From Carettochelys insculpta (Eukaryota; Chordata; Testudines; Carettochelyidae): a stretch of 64,000 nt of DNA. A model generated the notes under the pieces. The model saw nothing but the letters and a program-made list of their open reading frames with translations, was not told the origin of the DNA and made no database searches. Below are positions 34,299 through 46,689 of the stretch, piece by piece. The stretch spans positions 100,295,001 through 100,359,000 of the forward strand of contig NC_134141.1 of NCBI RefSeq assembly GCF_033958435.1, in the 5' to 3' direction. Each line of letters begins with the position of its first letter. Within the stretch, counting starts at the first letter, position 1. Position numbers and translations under genes: made by a program.

Positions 34299-37200
34299 GA
34301 ATACCGTGGGATTTATTTCTAAAAAAATAATGTTGGTGACGTTACCTGCTCATGCAAAAATGTAAGTGACTTGCAGATATTAAAATTTAGCTATTCAAAA
34401 GGTAGAGGTCAATATTTATAACAGATCTGGAAATACTTGACAACCCTGGTTTATAATATTATCTTATTATTTGCTGAACATGAGTTACATGAGTAACATG
34501 TCATGTGTTCATTAACCACCCCCTTCCCTATATTTCATTCATTACTGAAATCGGGACCATAGCTGAATGAGGAAGACATAGACAATAGCAGATTACAATG
34601 TAATCCTTCCAAACTCCTTTGCCAATTTCTACCTTTGTGTGAGAAGAGCAATAAACACACGATGTTTCTCAGACACATGAAAGGTGTCAAACTCCTGGGC
34701 ATTTAATCTGATCAGCATCTAGACACATGCAGCAATTGATGCTTGGTTCAGTAAAGTCAATGAAAAGAGTGATTGACTTCGATCCACATCAATCCAAACG
34801 CCAAATGAGCTTTAGGAAAGAAACCATCATTATATATCCCTCATTTTTATCAGCTCAATCTCTATTTTAATGCAATCCATCCAGAGGCCACTCTGAGCAA
34901 CACAGAATCTATTTGGTAACCTTTCCACTTGATCCTTGTATTAATTACACTAATTGAAGATAAAGGCACACGCCAGAAGATATCTATTCATTTCAGCCTG
35001 CTGACAAAGGAAATAAACATTTCCCATTCCTTCTCTACTAAAGTCAAACCAGATTCACTGAACTATTTTGTTTCTCTCACATGAACTGGTCTGTCTTTTC
35101 AAATGGTAGTAACACATTAATCCATCTGATAAAGGGCAGTTTGAGGAAGGTAAAGCATGACACCATGCTCTTTAATCTGTCAAGTCATATTTGCCTTTGC
35201 TTTTGAAATGTTCCAGTATCCTCTTTCAAACCTGTTGAGCGCAGTCCCTGAATACCACCCTGGCATTCACATTAACCAACCTTTAATAATATTGCTGATT
35301 AAGACAATGCCAAAAGAGACAGCCTCTCAAATCGCTGTGGACAGTATGTGTCTTCTGAAGTACAATATTCTTTTTCAAACCAGAAAGTTAGTGGAAGGGA
35401 TGATGTTTAGAGGTTACAGCAGGTAACTGGGAGACGAGAAAAAATCTCCATGGTGGAGTCATTTGAGTCCTTCTAAATTTTCTCTGCTTTTAATTCCTGT
35501 GATTTTTGCCTCCTTTGAGTTTTGATATTTTTCATTCAAACACAACACTGTAAAGATCAGAAGCAAAGCAAAGGTGATCACTTGACAAAGGGCAAAGCAC
35601 TACATACTGGTTTTGAAGGGTACATAAGGACTGGGGCTCAGGAGGGTTTGTTAAATACAGAAGACAAGTTTGGTTACATAAACATCTCAGCCTTAAAAAA
35701 AAAAAAGCAATTTCACTGTATGTGGACAGGGCAATAATTTTTGCTTTGGTTTTGTTGAAAGGGCTGCAGGGCCCCAAAAAGTCACTTTAAACTGCTCTAT
35801 TTTTGATTCCACGTTGGAATTTACAGCTGACCACATTTTGCCTGGGTTCAGGTTTTGTTCTGGAAAGTCTGCCCATCGTGTATAAATCCTGGGATCTGTT
35901 CCCTGCTGTATTAGTGATTCTCTGGCCTAACAGACGACTTTAGCCAATCTTTTCAAGAGTGACTTCTGATTTTGCATGCTCAGTTTTACACACATTGGAG
36001 TTGACTTTCATGTGGCCCATGCAGCTACATTTATCAATGACATTCAACCTTAACTCTGACCTGTAGGTGTACATGCCTTTAAACAAGCTCTCGTTACATA
36101 ATTTATGTGTCAAATAAAATATGCAATAACACAAACAAGCAGTTCTTATATATCCTTATACACAGTCCATCTAGTGGAATGAATAATTAATGGTAAAGTG
36201 TTGCACATGCTTATCAATCAATAATGCACATTTAATATCATATAACAACATTTTAAATAAAATTACATGTCCAATTTACCATTCTTTTCTGGTTATGTTT
36301 GTTTTCTGCATGCATCTGTAGTGAGTATGCCAGACATGACAAGAGTTACTTATACAGAGTAGTCAACCACAAATAGACCTTTTTGTCACAACTTTTTATA
36401 CCAAATTGTTCCCTCAATGTATTGAGTCCCTTTAATAGGCAGTTTGCACCAAGTAGCTAGGATTCACCTTATTATCACAAGTGTTCTGACCTTGGGACAG
36501 CAGATACTGTGCTCTCCCACATCAGAAATATAGGGAAAGTTAACCTGCGGTACTGTAAAAACCCACCATATTTATCCATGCTTGATTGTTTCCAGCAATA
36601 TGCGCATCCAAGGTTTCATGGACTCATTTCAGGCTTAATTGTAGTTAGTTTCATTGTGCCCTTTTTGACACATGAATACATTTCCCATTGTCTTGTTCTC
36701 TATATATATTAAATTACTTGCACATGCAGTCCATATTTAACAGATCTATTATGAGACATTTATTGACAATTGAAAATACCATGCAATTAGGGTAAACAGT
36801 ACAATTTGTGCTATATATTTTTGCTTGAATGTACAGATTCATAGTTTGTACTTGCGTTACGCATTACAAAGCGCAACCTTCCTGACATCCTGTCTCCCTC
36901 TTCCCATCTCTGTGCATAATGAGGCCAAAGCTACAGGTCAAAGCAGGATGAAGCAATCACAAATAATTAGTAGAAGTTATGGCATAAAATGTGTGGATGA
37001 TAGTAGTAAGGGAGGAAAGGAAGAAATGATGGGCATGCCAGGCAGTGAGGATCAAAGACCTTTAAAGAGGTTCTCTTCTGGAAGCAAAAAAATCAGAGAT
37101 TACTCACACTATCTGTCAGAAGACTGTAGCTTCCACATCATATCCTAAATGAAGTATGAAAGCCAGAGTTTCCTAAGGCAGTTCACTGTGCTTCAGCAGT

Positions 37201-37335
37201 AGATCTTGGTTTAGAATGTTTACCACTTAATTACTATTTAAGTTCTCCCAGGGTCTTTGTTCCTTTGGCCTCGTCCTGAATTCAAAAGGGTGCAATCTCT
37301 TCCCTTTCAAGGATGCACACGGGAGCTCTCACGTA
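34299..37335. other. AT-rich unique sequence with candidate conserved noncoding block at 34740-35060
   Basis: No transposon was recognised over 3 kb. The part at 34740-35060 has a dense set of homeodomain, GATA and Tcf-like words (GTATTAATTACACTAATTG, GAAGATAAAGGC). All small frames look like chance. Confidence 0.35.
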
Positions 37336-37555
37336 GGCTACACCTACACTAGACGGTTTTGTCAACAAAACTGGCAGCCCTGTCTGCTGTGCATTTTGTC
37401 GAGAGCATGGGCAGGCAGTCTGTCCACACTCTGACAGAGAGGATCACTCTTGCAATCCATTTGGCAGTTTGGCCACGGTCTGTCAACAGAAGTTTTGTCA
37501 GAAGATATCTTCTAGCAAAAACTTCTGTTGACAAATTGTAAATCTAGACATAGCC
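37336..37555. mobile_element. Harbinger-type MITE, group A, short copy
   Basis: GGCTACACCTACACTAGACG at the left mirrors AATCTAGACATAGCC at the right. It shares GGCAGCCCTGTCTGCTGTGC with the 50443 copy, and GTCAGAAGATATCTTCT near 37499 with the long palindrome there. The flanking GTA and CTA may be a degraded 3-bp duplication. Confidence 0.8.
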
Positions 37556-38049
37556 CTAGGGAGACCCTTGCATTGGCAAAAGTGTGTTTGGAAAAGGGTG
37601 TTTAGGGAAGCAGGACCATCATACGGTCAGGAAAATCAAAGCCGGCAGGGTTTCTAAGAGCCAGTTTTGCCTGGATTTTTTAAAGGAAAACATGCAGTCC
37701 ATACCAAACAATTATCCAATTACTACATGTCCATATTTTTATATGCAATTACTTTGATCATCTCTATGCAGATCAGGTGACTATATGCACAAATGACTGC
37801 TGATACATTTGCATATGCAATCACTAATTTTGCTTAGAAATGCAGTAAACTGTGTTTAAAAACAGAGCAGCAACAGCATGCACATTTCTGAGTATATGTA
37901 TATCTTAAATTAAGTCCTCAAAGATGTGAAATCAGAAGGTATTAGGAACCACAAAATGAACCAGCACACAGCAAGTCAGACCTGTCCTTCATCAAATATA
38001 ACCGTCCACCAACACTACAAAGATGTTGCAGTGCTTGTCTAAGATCAGC
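37556..38049. promoter_or_regulatory. Candidate conserved noncoding/enhancer-like block (37690-37900)
   Basis: This is an AT-rich block with an octamer-type palindromic site, ATTTGCATATGCAAT at 37807-37821, and several ATTA-core sites (CAATTATCCAATTAC, GCAATCACTAATTTTGC). The site density suggests POU/homeodomain binding, but there is no direct evidence of function. Confidence 0.25.
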
Positions 38050-38440
38050 TCATGGGTGAAAAACAGATGAACCTGAGCAAGGCCAAGGTGATGCTGGTGG
38101 GCAGAGTTTGCAGCCACAGAGAAGTCCACTTGATTGAAGGTACACACCCACAACTGGTCAATTCAGTCCATAATTTAGGAGTGCTCCAGGATTCTTCGCT
38201 GATGTTAAGCTTGTACAGCCACATCTATGATTAATACTTTTCCACCATCTTCGGTTGGCTAGGAGATTCCATCTCACAGTACTGAACGACCAGGCCTCAA
38301 CTTATTCACAGCTTTATCATCTCTTGGCTGGGCTACAGCAATACAATATGCCTGGGCATGAAGCCTTAGGTTATTCCAATTGGTACAAAATACTATGCTG
38401 TATCTTCTCAGCAGCTCTAGCTACTATGAGCATGTCAGAC
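38050..38440 (+). mobile_element. L2/CR1-clade LINE remnant (RT C-terminal part)
   Basis: The frame at 38052-38234 reads MNLSKAKVMLVG and later VHNLGVLQDSSL. These resemble the N-K-T-E-V and LGVLLD-SL positions of L2-type reverse transcriptases. SFIISWLGYSN follows near 38310, matching the usual SRLDYCN position. Stops and substitutions are numerous. Confidence 0.6.
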
Positions 38441-39285
38441 CTGTCCCTTCCTGTGTGTAACATACCTTATTTAAGCTAACCTCAGGCATCGTGGCAGACA
38501 ATTAAAGTTTACAATGAATTCATAGGGATGCATGCCTGGGGTTGGGCAGTCCATATCTGTTACAGAAGCCTGGCCACTAACAGCAGCTTGGCAATATACT
38601 ATGTATACAGTGTACCTGACGTGGTGTCAGAGGACAAAAGCAATACAAAAACCCAGCAATCAACATTGCAAACACATAGCCCAAAGCAACAAAGGTTACA
38701 TGTATGAAAAAAAGCAACAAAGGTTGAAGGATCTCATTACCATGTCACTCTGCAATGCTCCAAGAACTTCAGCATTGACATATCTTCACAATGGACAGAC
38801 TGGAAGCAGTGTTTTGTAACATTTCAAATTGCTACAGTACTTCCTGAGAAAACTGAAGATGTACAGGCATGCTCTTTAATTTATGGTATGGGGAAGTAAG
38901 AGCCTATCTTTAAATCCTTTGACTTTACTGATGGCAATCACAAAAATGACTATGAAAGGGTTCTGGCTATGACTGATGAATACTTTATACCTCACAGTGG
39001 TGATTTCGGAGAACAGTGTGTTTTCACTAGAGGATTCAAGAACGGGAAAAAGATGAGTATTTGATAATAGCTCTGCATGCACTGGCTGAAAACTGTGATT
39101 TTGGTACTGCAAAACATAAAAATATCAGAGACAGACTCATTACTGAATTGAAAAAGAAAATCCTCCACAGTAGCTACAATTAAAAACAGATTTGTATCAG
39201 ATTAAACAGATTAAAATCCAGCTATTCAAACAGTAATGCAGCATGAGCCAATGAGACAACAAAACCAAAAGCAACTTGCCAGATT

Positions 39286-39318
39286 GAAAAACAAAAACAA
39301 AAACAAAAACAAAAAAAA
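39286..39318. repeat. (CAAAAA)n simple repeat
   Basis: About five ACAAAA-type units followed by an A run, lying inside the Gag region of the Gypsy element. Probably a local expansion. Confidence 0.9.
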
Positions 39319-40511
39319 CCCTCAGAAGTGTTTAACGGACACAGCATAAATTCTTCAAGTTATTACTGTAAGACCACTGAGACAAGGATAATTACTCCCA
39401 AGCTGAGTGACAAATTCCAGGCAAAAATCAAATTCTTACAGCCTAAATGCACAAGATGTGGAAAAACATCTACCAAGAGACGATGGATGGCAATTCAAAG
39501 GTGCAAGGAGTAATAAATGCACAATATGTGGACATTTTACAATTGATTTCTCCACCAAAGCAGATTCATATTATGGACAATCATGAGCTATTGTGTCTGG
39601 GTTAATCACATTTGATCATACAGAACCACCCTGGGGAGGAAATCAAATATTCATGAAAAGACTATTCAGTTTAAAATCGGCTCAAAAACAGATAGCACAA
39701 TCAGTTCAAAACAGGACTTATGGTAACCTTCCAACCCTTCCAGAGCTGAAATCATCTCAACCATCCCTAAATACCTCTGTAGACACTCTGAATTGCAAGG
39801 GACAGTTCACCACAGAAATAACTTATAAAGACTAAATCTGTGCAATAAAATTGTATGCAATTAAATGATCACCTATCAATAGCCTTCTCAGCCACCATAT
39901 GTCAGCCATGATGGGAGAAAGGTGGGAGAACTCAATGGAATATTTGGTATTACTGGATTTTTGAAAGGTGATCTGGTATAAAACCATATGTGAATATATA
40001 CCTTACAGCATTCCTAACCCGTTACTTCATAAAGTGAAAATTGAGTTGAAAAGAACTGACTGGATTGGAAGAACTGAGGATGTTTAAGCAAGCAGCATGG
40101 TGTGTCCCAGATGTCCAGTTAGAGAAAAAAAGGAAAAATATAAGTTTATTTAATGATGCAGATGTGAGAGAAAAAGATATCCTTCCAACAACATCCTCCC
40201 AAAAATGAAAGGTGCTACAGCGTCCTCGAAGTCAGATGCCTCACATGATTCTCACAATTTGCTTCAGACAAAGAAAGGGCTAAGCTGTACGTGTCTATTT
40301 CATCCTTTGTGAGATTTTGCTATTTAAGATTACCTTTTGATATTACCAATGCATGTGAAATCTTCCCAGAAAGATTGCAGAACTGTTAATGAAAACAAAT
40401 GTAGTTTTCATGGACAATATTTTCATATATCTGTCTTGAATGGAAGACCACAATAAAATCCTCAGCGAAGTCTTAAGTCTAATCAATCGATCTGGGATGA
40501 AACTAAACAAG

Positions 40512-40904
40512 GGCTGTGTCTACATTGTCACCTTTCTTCAAAGGAAGGATGGCAATGAGGCTGTTCGGAGTTTACTAATGAAGTGCTGCCGTGCATAGGC
40601 AGCACTTCATTAAGCAAATTCCCCCCCGTGACAGCTCCAAAGTTTTAAACTTTGAAGTACCAGCACGTGTCTAGCCGCGACACCCCCCGCCCCAGTACTT
40701 CGAAGTGCCGGGGCAACTTCAAAATTTTGAGGAGTAAGGGGACTTCGAAGTACCGGCGAGTGTGCCACAGCTAGACGTGTGCCGATATTTCGAAGTTTAA
40801 AACTTTGGAGTTGCCGCGGGGGGCGGATTTGCTTAATGAAGTAAACTCTGAACAGCCTCATTACCATCCTTCCTTCGAAGGAAGGTGGTAATGTAGACAC
40901 AGCC
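40512..40904. mobile_element. Harbinger-type MITE, group C, inserted in the Gypsy RT
   Basis: The left end GGCTGTGTCTACATTGTCAC mirrors the right end GGTGGTAATGTAGACACAGCC. AAG flanks both sides (40509-40511 and 40905-40907). An internal hairpin, TAATGAAGTGCTGCC with its inverse, lies near 40576-40613. TTCGAAGT blocks are frequent. Removing the element and one AAG makes the flanking RT codons contiguous, which confirms both boundaries. Confidence 0.92.
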
Positions 40905-42965
40905 AAGGAAAAGTGTGTTTTCTGGCAACCAGAAATTATGTTTTTGGGACAGACAATGAACAACAATGGAATAAGCCCTAGCTCTCAGAAAGTAAAAGCA
41001 ATTAAAAACATTAATATACCAACAAATGTACCAAAACTGAGATATACACCGAAGAAGGTAAATTACCTTGATCAATACCTACCAGAGCTTTCTACAGTGA
41101 CAGAGCCACTGACTGAACTGCTAAATCCAGCATATCTTGATTGTGGAGATCAAATTAAAGGTAAAAGAAATCTCAGTATAGTTCTCAAGTACTAATCCAA
41201 AATGGTAAATGTAGTTGCAAGCAGCTGTGGCTTAAGCGGAATATTGCTGTAACAACATGGACCTACGTAGAAGTCAGCTGAATTTTGCTGTGCTACACTC
41301 ACAGAGGCACAAAAACAATATGCATAGATTGAAAAGGAGTACCCGGCAAGCATATGGGCACGTGAGAACTTCAGCAGCCATCTCTGTGAATTGGACAGAA
41401 AAAAACCTGGATCAAGTCAACTTCTATTGGTAAGGTTAATCTGACTTAATCCAATTGCTAAATATAGTTTGAGAAAAAAATTGTTAGTAGCAGATACTCT
41501 CGTGAAGCCCAGCAGCGCACTGAAAGCATACCCATAAGCACCCAAACCACATAAAGGCATACATGGATACTGCGCATGCATTCAAACTAGTTTTAGAAAA
41601 GAGACTACACCAGCTACAAAAAGCGCTCTTGATAGACATACACCTTCACAGCGTTTTATATTACATTAGGGTCAGCTGGCCTTAGTATCTAAAGGGTACT
41701 AAGTGACAAGATATGACTTTGTGGAACATGGATAATTAACCAAGTCAAAGGGACTCATAATTAATGCAGGATAATTCCAAATGAAATGAGTAGAGTAACA
41801 TTAAACCTCATCCACAAAGGACATCCACGCTTAACTAAATGCTATGAATAGGCCAGACAGTCAGTGAGGTGATGGACCTCAGCAAGGGCATAAACAAAGT
41901 ATGTGCATGTGAACATTGCAGAACAAACAAGCAAGACAAGAATGTTTAATAATAGCCTAATTAGGTGGGCATTAGAAAAGACTAGCTGAAGATTTATTCA
42001 AATTCAGAAGACATCCATTACCTGGCAGTAGTAGACTATTTTTCCAGGTATAGAGAAATAATGTACTTGAAAGGTATGACATAGCACAGTATCAGAGAAA
42101 TTGAAGTGTATTTTTGTTCATTTTGCTGTTTCAGAACTAGCTACAGAGCACAGACCACAATTCACTGAAGCAGAATTTTAAGTAATTCTGAATGAAACAT
42201 TATTTTGATAATTTTACTAGCTACCCATGTTACCCATTAACAAATGAAGAGGCTGAGAGAGCTATACAGACAGCCAAGAAAATCCTGCAGCAGCAATATC
42301 TGTTCCTTCAGAGCTATATCTTAATATCAACAGCAACTATTGGATAAAGTCCAGCACAGCTCCTGATGGAAAGTCAGTTCTGAACTAATGTTCCAACTTG
42401 TAAAAGAACTTCTCTGAAGAGACCAAACATGGGAGAAAGCAGTCAAATTAGATAAAAAGACAAAAAGGGCTTATCAATACTTTTATGAAAGACCACACTC
42501 AGTTCAAGAATGAACACCAAAATATGCTCATGCCAAACTGGATTCAGAAAAAGGATGAACAGCTCCAGTTATCATAAAGAAAAATATTCAGCACCCAGAT
42601 TGTATGTGATCAAGACCAAAAGAGGAGAGCTCCATGCAAATCCCTGGCATCTATGGCTTATTACTCAGAAAGAAGAATCAACAGAGAAAACTCTTCAGAT
42701 GTAAGGTGCAGGACAAGAGCATGACAATTCAAGGATTGCAGTTTGACTACGACCAAGTGTTGCAACTAATAGACAGTGCGATAACCAAGATATTACACTT
42801 TCAGGTCATGTGATTATAAAAATCACGTGATAATAAAACTGAAACAACTCAGACACTTGGACTGATCCATACGGAATTTCAATAACATGAAGATGTAAAT
42901 TTTGTATGTAAGTCTTACCTACTAATAGTAGCCCTGCAACATACTGTGTACGAAGTATACCTGCT

Positions 42966-44631
42966 TATCCCAAAACCTTAGTCTGTCTTATTTATCCACT
43001 CTTTATTTCACCTGTCCTGCTGAGCCAAGGACATATATCATAACCATGTAATGTCAATACCAGGAGTTTAGAGTACCTTAAAAATGAAGCTGTCAAAAAG
43101 ATTTCGCTGCTGGGTCAGCTCTGTGACCTTTGGGATCCCCCAGACCAGCTCAGTATAGTCCATCTCAACTGGTCTGGGTCTGCTGATGGATTTTATGCAC
43201 TGAAACATTTTATTTTTGTATTGAATGTTTGAAGAGGAGGTTTGAGGGGATTTGTTTTGTTTTGTTTTTTACAGTGTCATGTCTTGATTTTTCTCTCTCC
43301 TTTTGTTTTACTTCTGTGTGATGGTATTTCCCTGTAACGGTGAAGGCCCATCATTGTGGTACCTTATGCTGATTCTTCTCGGAATTAGCTCAAGTCCTTC
43401 CACAAGGTACTGTCCCTCCAGTAGCAGCTTGCCTGCTGTTACTCCCACCATTTCACTGGTAGCTACCCTCATGGAATAAAAGGGACTTATAATCCACCAA
43501 GGATCATACATCATCCATGAACATGCTTAGGATAAAGAACAGACAAAACTGGATTACCAAGTTACCCATGTTAGTCTACAGTCACAAACTCACGTACCAG
43601 AGTCTGTGGATACATTGTGATTATGACTCAGTATTACTGTTAGTTTGAGACTGGTTTAAAGTGCAGCATTTTTGCTTTGGTCATTCATTCAGACCAGAAA
43701 CTTTTGATGATTACTGGTGTTTAAAAGGTCAGTGGAAAATTGCTTTTTTCAAAAAAAGAAGGGAACAAAAATTTCTAGCCAAAAGATGATGAATGGAATA
43801 TGGTGATGAATGGAATGGAATAAAAGGTACAGCTGCACAGCAGATTTACTGTACTCTCCAGTGTCCTATTTATCTCATGAGTAGGATACAGAGATTGAAC
43901 CATTTTTTTCAGTAGTTAAAAGTGATTTTTAAAAAAAAAACATCCCTCTCTGGTCACCCACCAATCTAAGGATACAGCAGTTGACAATATTGGAATGAGG
44001 TTTGCAAGCAGCATGTTTTCTTTTTTGAACTGCTCACCACAGCCACTCGTTCTTCATTTTACTACAATTTAAAGGGATACATTAAACTTTAATTCTGTTA
44101 CTGACATTTAAAATCAATGAATAATCTGAAAAGTACCTCAAATTGTATGTACTGAATTTTGTAATATTAATAATTGTTTTCTGCTTCCCTGTTGATATTT
44201 ATAAGGGCAACTCAAGTCATGCCAGGGGCCCTTGCTAAAATGAGCAACACTTGTCACCAGAGTAATGGCTGATCTTTTCATTAGTGTTTGCAAGATCATA
44301 TCCTTAGTGAGTCCAAGTCAAAAGCGACATTTTCCTCCATGTATTGAAGATCTCCCTATAGACTATGATTAGATTGGAGGGATTTTTTTAAACAGATAAC
44401 TAATTTATGACATAAGTTATAAGGAGATCAATATAAGTCTTGAAAATGTTATTCTAGTAAAAATCCCTCACTGGCAGGTGGATGATCTAGATGACCTAGA
44501 AGAAAAGCCTGTTAGGTCTACCTAACTTCTGTGGTTCTTCTCTTTGTAGTAAGAGTTGCATGAAGACAAAAAGCCATCCCTAAATATAGCAAATTTTCTG
44601 AATGATGTTAATATAACTCTCTCTCACACAT
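42966..44631. other. Unique sequence
   Basis: Nothing firm recognised. A weak match to the fold-back element's left end (CCATGTTAGTCTACAGTC) at about 43567 has no partner arm nearby. Confidence 0.3.
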
Positions 44632-44792
44632 ACCTCCTAGAGCTGGAAGGGACCTTGCGGGGGAGTCATCTCATGCAGTCCCCTTGGCAGGACCAAGCAC
44701 TATCCTTGACATCTATTTGCCCCATCAAGGCTTGAACTTACAGCCCTGTGTTTAGCAGGCCAAGGCACAAACCACTGAACTACCAGCAGACC
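44632..44792 (-). mobile_element. Tortoise Pol III-type SINE (tRNA head, CR1-like tail)
   Basis: On the minus strand it opens with a tRNA-like head. The A-box region is TAGTTCAGTGG, GCCTTGGCCTGCTAAACACA covers the anticodon-arm region, and GTAAGTTCAAGCC is the B box. A short body leads to a tail, GGTCCCTTCCAGCTCTAGGA, that copies the CR1 3' end. This is the layout of the tRNA-Lys-related SINE of cryptodiran turtles, which borrows CR1 machinery through its tail. The body is shortened and diverged. It is not a functional tRNA gene. Confidence 0.8.
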
Positions 44793-45073
44793 CTGCAGTC
44801 AGTAGCTAGAGGTGTGGGTGGCCAGGCCTTCTAGTTGGAGCAGGCATGAATAGCCAGAGCCAGATTACTTGGAGCAAGGCTAGACAGGAGCACGGTTGAA
44901 AACAAGGAGGCACTCACACAGTCATGGACAAAATCTTTGAGCAACCATTAAAATTAGTTAGTGCTGTTACTGTTTCTGGGCTTAAGAGATGGTCTGCAAA
45001 CAAACCTGTTGGTATAGCCAGTTAGACAGCTGGCTACAGGCCAACTGTACTCATTAGCTTGCCAGGACACTGG

Positions 45074-45784
45074 GGCTACGTCTACACGTGCAGCCAACAT
45101 CGAAATAGCTTATTTCGATGTTGCGACATCGAAATAGTCTATTTCGATGAATAACGTCTACACGTCCTCCAGGGCCAGCAACGTCGATGTTCAACTTCGA
45201 CGTTGCTCAGCCCAACATCGAAATAGGTGCAGCGAGGGAACGTCTACACGTCAAAGTAGCACACATCGAAATAGGGATGCCAGGCACAGCTGCAGACAGG
45301 GTCACAGGGCGGACTCAACAGCAAGCTGCTCCCTTAAAGGGCCCCTCCCAGACACAGTTGCACTAAACAACACAAGATCCACAGAGCTGACAACTGGTTG
45401 CAGACCCTGTGCCTGCAGCATAGATCCCCAGCTGCCGCAGAAGCAGCCAGAAGCCCTGGGCTAAGGGCTGCTGCCCACGGTGACCATAGAGCCCCGCAGG
45501 GGCTGGAGAGAGAGCATCTCTCAACCCCCCAGCTGATGGCCGCCATGGAGGACCCAGCAATTTCGAAGTTGCGGGACGCGGATCGTCTACACAGTCCCTA
45601 CTTCGATGTTGAACGTCGAAGTAGGGCGCTATTCCTATCTCCTCATGAGGTTAGCGACTTCGACGTCTCGCCGCCTAACGTCGAAGTTAACTTCGAAATA
45701 GCACCTGACGCGTGTAGACGCGACGGGCGCTATTTCGAAGTTGGTGCCGCTACTTCGAAGTAGCGTGCACGTGTAGACGCAGCT
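45074..45784. mobile_element. 711-bp Harbinger-type MITE, group D, copy 2 (inverted relative to copies 1 and 3)
   Basis: It starts GGCTACGTCTACACGTGC and ends GCACGTGTAGACGCAGCT, flanked by TGG at 45071-45073 and 45785-45787. A perfect 16-bp palindrome, GCTACTTCGAAGTAGC, lies at 45749-45764. Its centre is very close to that of copy 3, differing at only a few sites over about 300 bp, so both are relatively young. Long frames at 45147-45464 and 45398-45763 recur in copy 3 because the DNA is shared. They have no domain. Confidence 0.93.
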
Positions 45785-45888
45785 TGGCTGTCCTCTATGG
45801 TCTGTTTCCAGACACGTGGCTGTTCAAAGTCTTGATACTTTGAGCTAACTCAGTCCTCATTAAAGCAGGTGCATTTTTGTGTACATGT

Positions 45889-46005
45889 ATTATTATTTAT
45901 CTTGAGATAACATCTAGATTTCCTAACCAAGGATGAGGGCCCTGTTGAGCTAGGCACTGTACATACACAGAATGAAAAGACAGTTCCATCCCCATGATCT
46001 GATTC
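45889..46005 (+). repeat. Ancient CORE-SINE/MIR-like relic
   Basis: GAGGGCCCTGTTGAGCTAGGCACTGTACATACACAGAATGAA, in overlapping blocks, matches the wording of old amniote CORE-SINE bodies. Both ends are indistinct. Confidence 0.5.
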
Positions 46006-46689
46006 ACTGTTGGTGTACCAGCTGCACTTGATGATTGGTCTCTAGTTTCATGCATTTAGGCTTTTATTTAAATAAAATTTGGTTTGTTTTTAGCCGTGTA
46101 CGTTTAGATTTTTGTAACTATATTCATGTTCCGGGTCGGGATTATGCACATCATGTAAATCAATAACTTTTAAAAAATCCTGTGGAGAAACTTACATACT
46201 ACATGGCCTTAGAGGATATGGTGTGAAAATACTGATATGGCCCATTTCAAACAAGCAGATGAAAAGTTGAGGCAACAGCTATTTAGTAGCTTTGTCTGTC
46301 TGCCCCCAGCCATCTGTAATCAAGGGAATGTCTGGTTTTTGTCAGTTAGTAAGAGGAAACACAGCAGGATTTAGGAGCTGCTGAAGTACCAAAGAAAAAG
46401 GACACTCCACACAGCATTCATGTCAGACCTGTTATTTGATCCAGGTTCCCTTATCCTTTGCATCTGGTAAATGAACACTTCATACTGTTTAGCATCACAT
46501 AGTACCTAGTTTACTGAAGCAGGATCAATATACCTATTGGAGAACTACTCAACTATAATAACTTATAGATGCAAGAAAACACCACAGCAGTACACCTACT
46601 AAAGCTTTTTAACACTAAAGAAAAGTAAAATGGCAAGCAGATACATATGAAAATAATATACTGCATTTCTGCTGCAGTGACTTCCATCT
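46006..46689. other. Unique sequence
   Basis: Nothing recognised. Confidence 0.3.

Larger units (their letters stand above)
38570..42965 (+). mobile_element. Ty3/Gypsy LTR retrotransposon, degenerate, near full length
   Basis: Gag-like sequence runs from about 38770 to 39110. Two zinc-knuckle-like pieces (CTRCGK near 39459 and CTICGHF near 39518) follow. RT traces lie at about 40020-40510 and 40905-41090 (FLGQTM), RNase H/connection traces up to about 41500, and an integrase-like segment at about 41980-42330 (LTNEEAERAIQTAKKILQQ). Direct repeats at 38574-38614 and 42916-42956 agree at about 30 of 41 bases and may be the ends of the two LTRs. GGTGTCAGAGG just after the first fits a primer-binding-site region. 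Every domain is broken by stops or shifts. A MITE sits inside the RT region (40512-40904). It is an old, inactive copy. Confidence 0.75.

Noticed and set aside
43551..43620. Fourth fold-back element copy
   Set aside because: Only a left-end-like phrase is present. No pairing arm or flanking direct repeat was found.
44632..44792. A tRNA gene
   Set aside because: A and B boxes are present, but the cloverleaf is not complete and the sequence continues into a CR1-like tail, so it is a SINE.
45147..45763. Long overlapping frames that recur at 62676-63148 and 15148-15369 as apparently conserved small proteins
   Set aside because: They lie wholly inside group D MITEs. Their similarity follows from shared transposon DNA, and they run through terminal repeats and palindromes. 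No domain is visible.
45074..45784. CRISPR-like array because of repeated CGAAATAG units
   Set aside because: Unit spacing is irregular, units occur in both orientations, the DNA is vertebrate, and TIRs with target duplications explain the structure.
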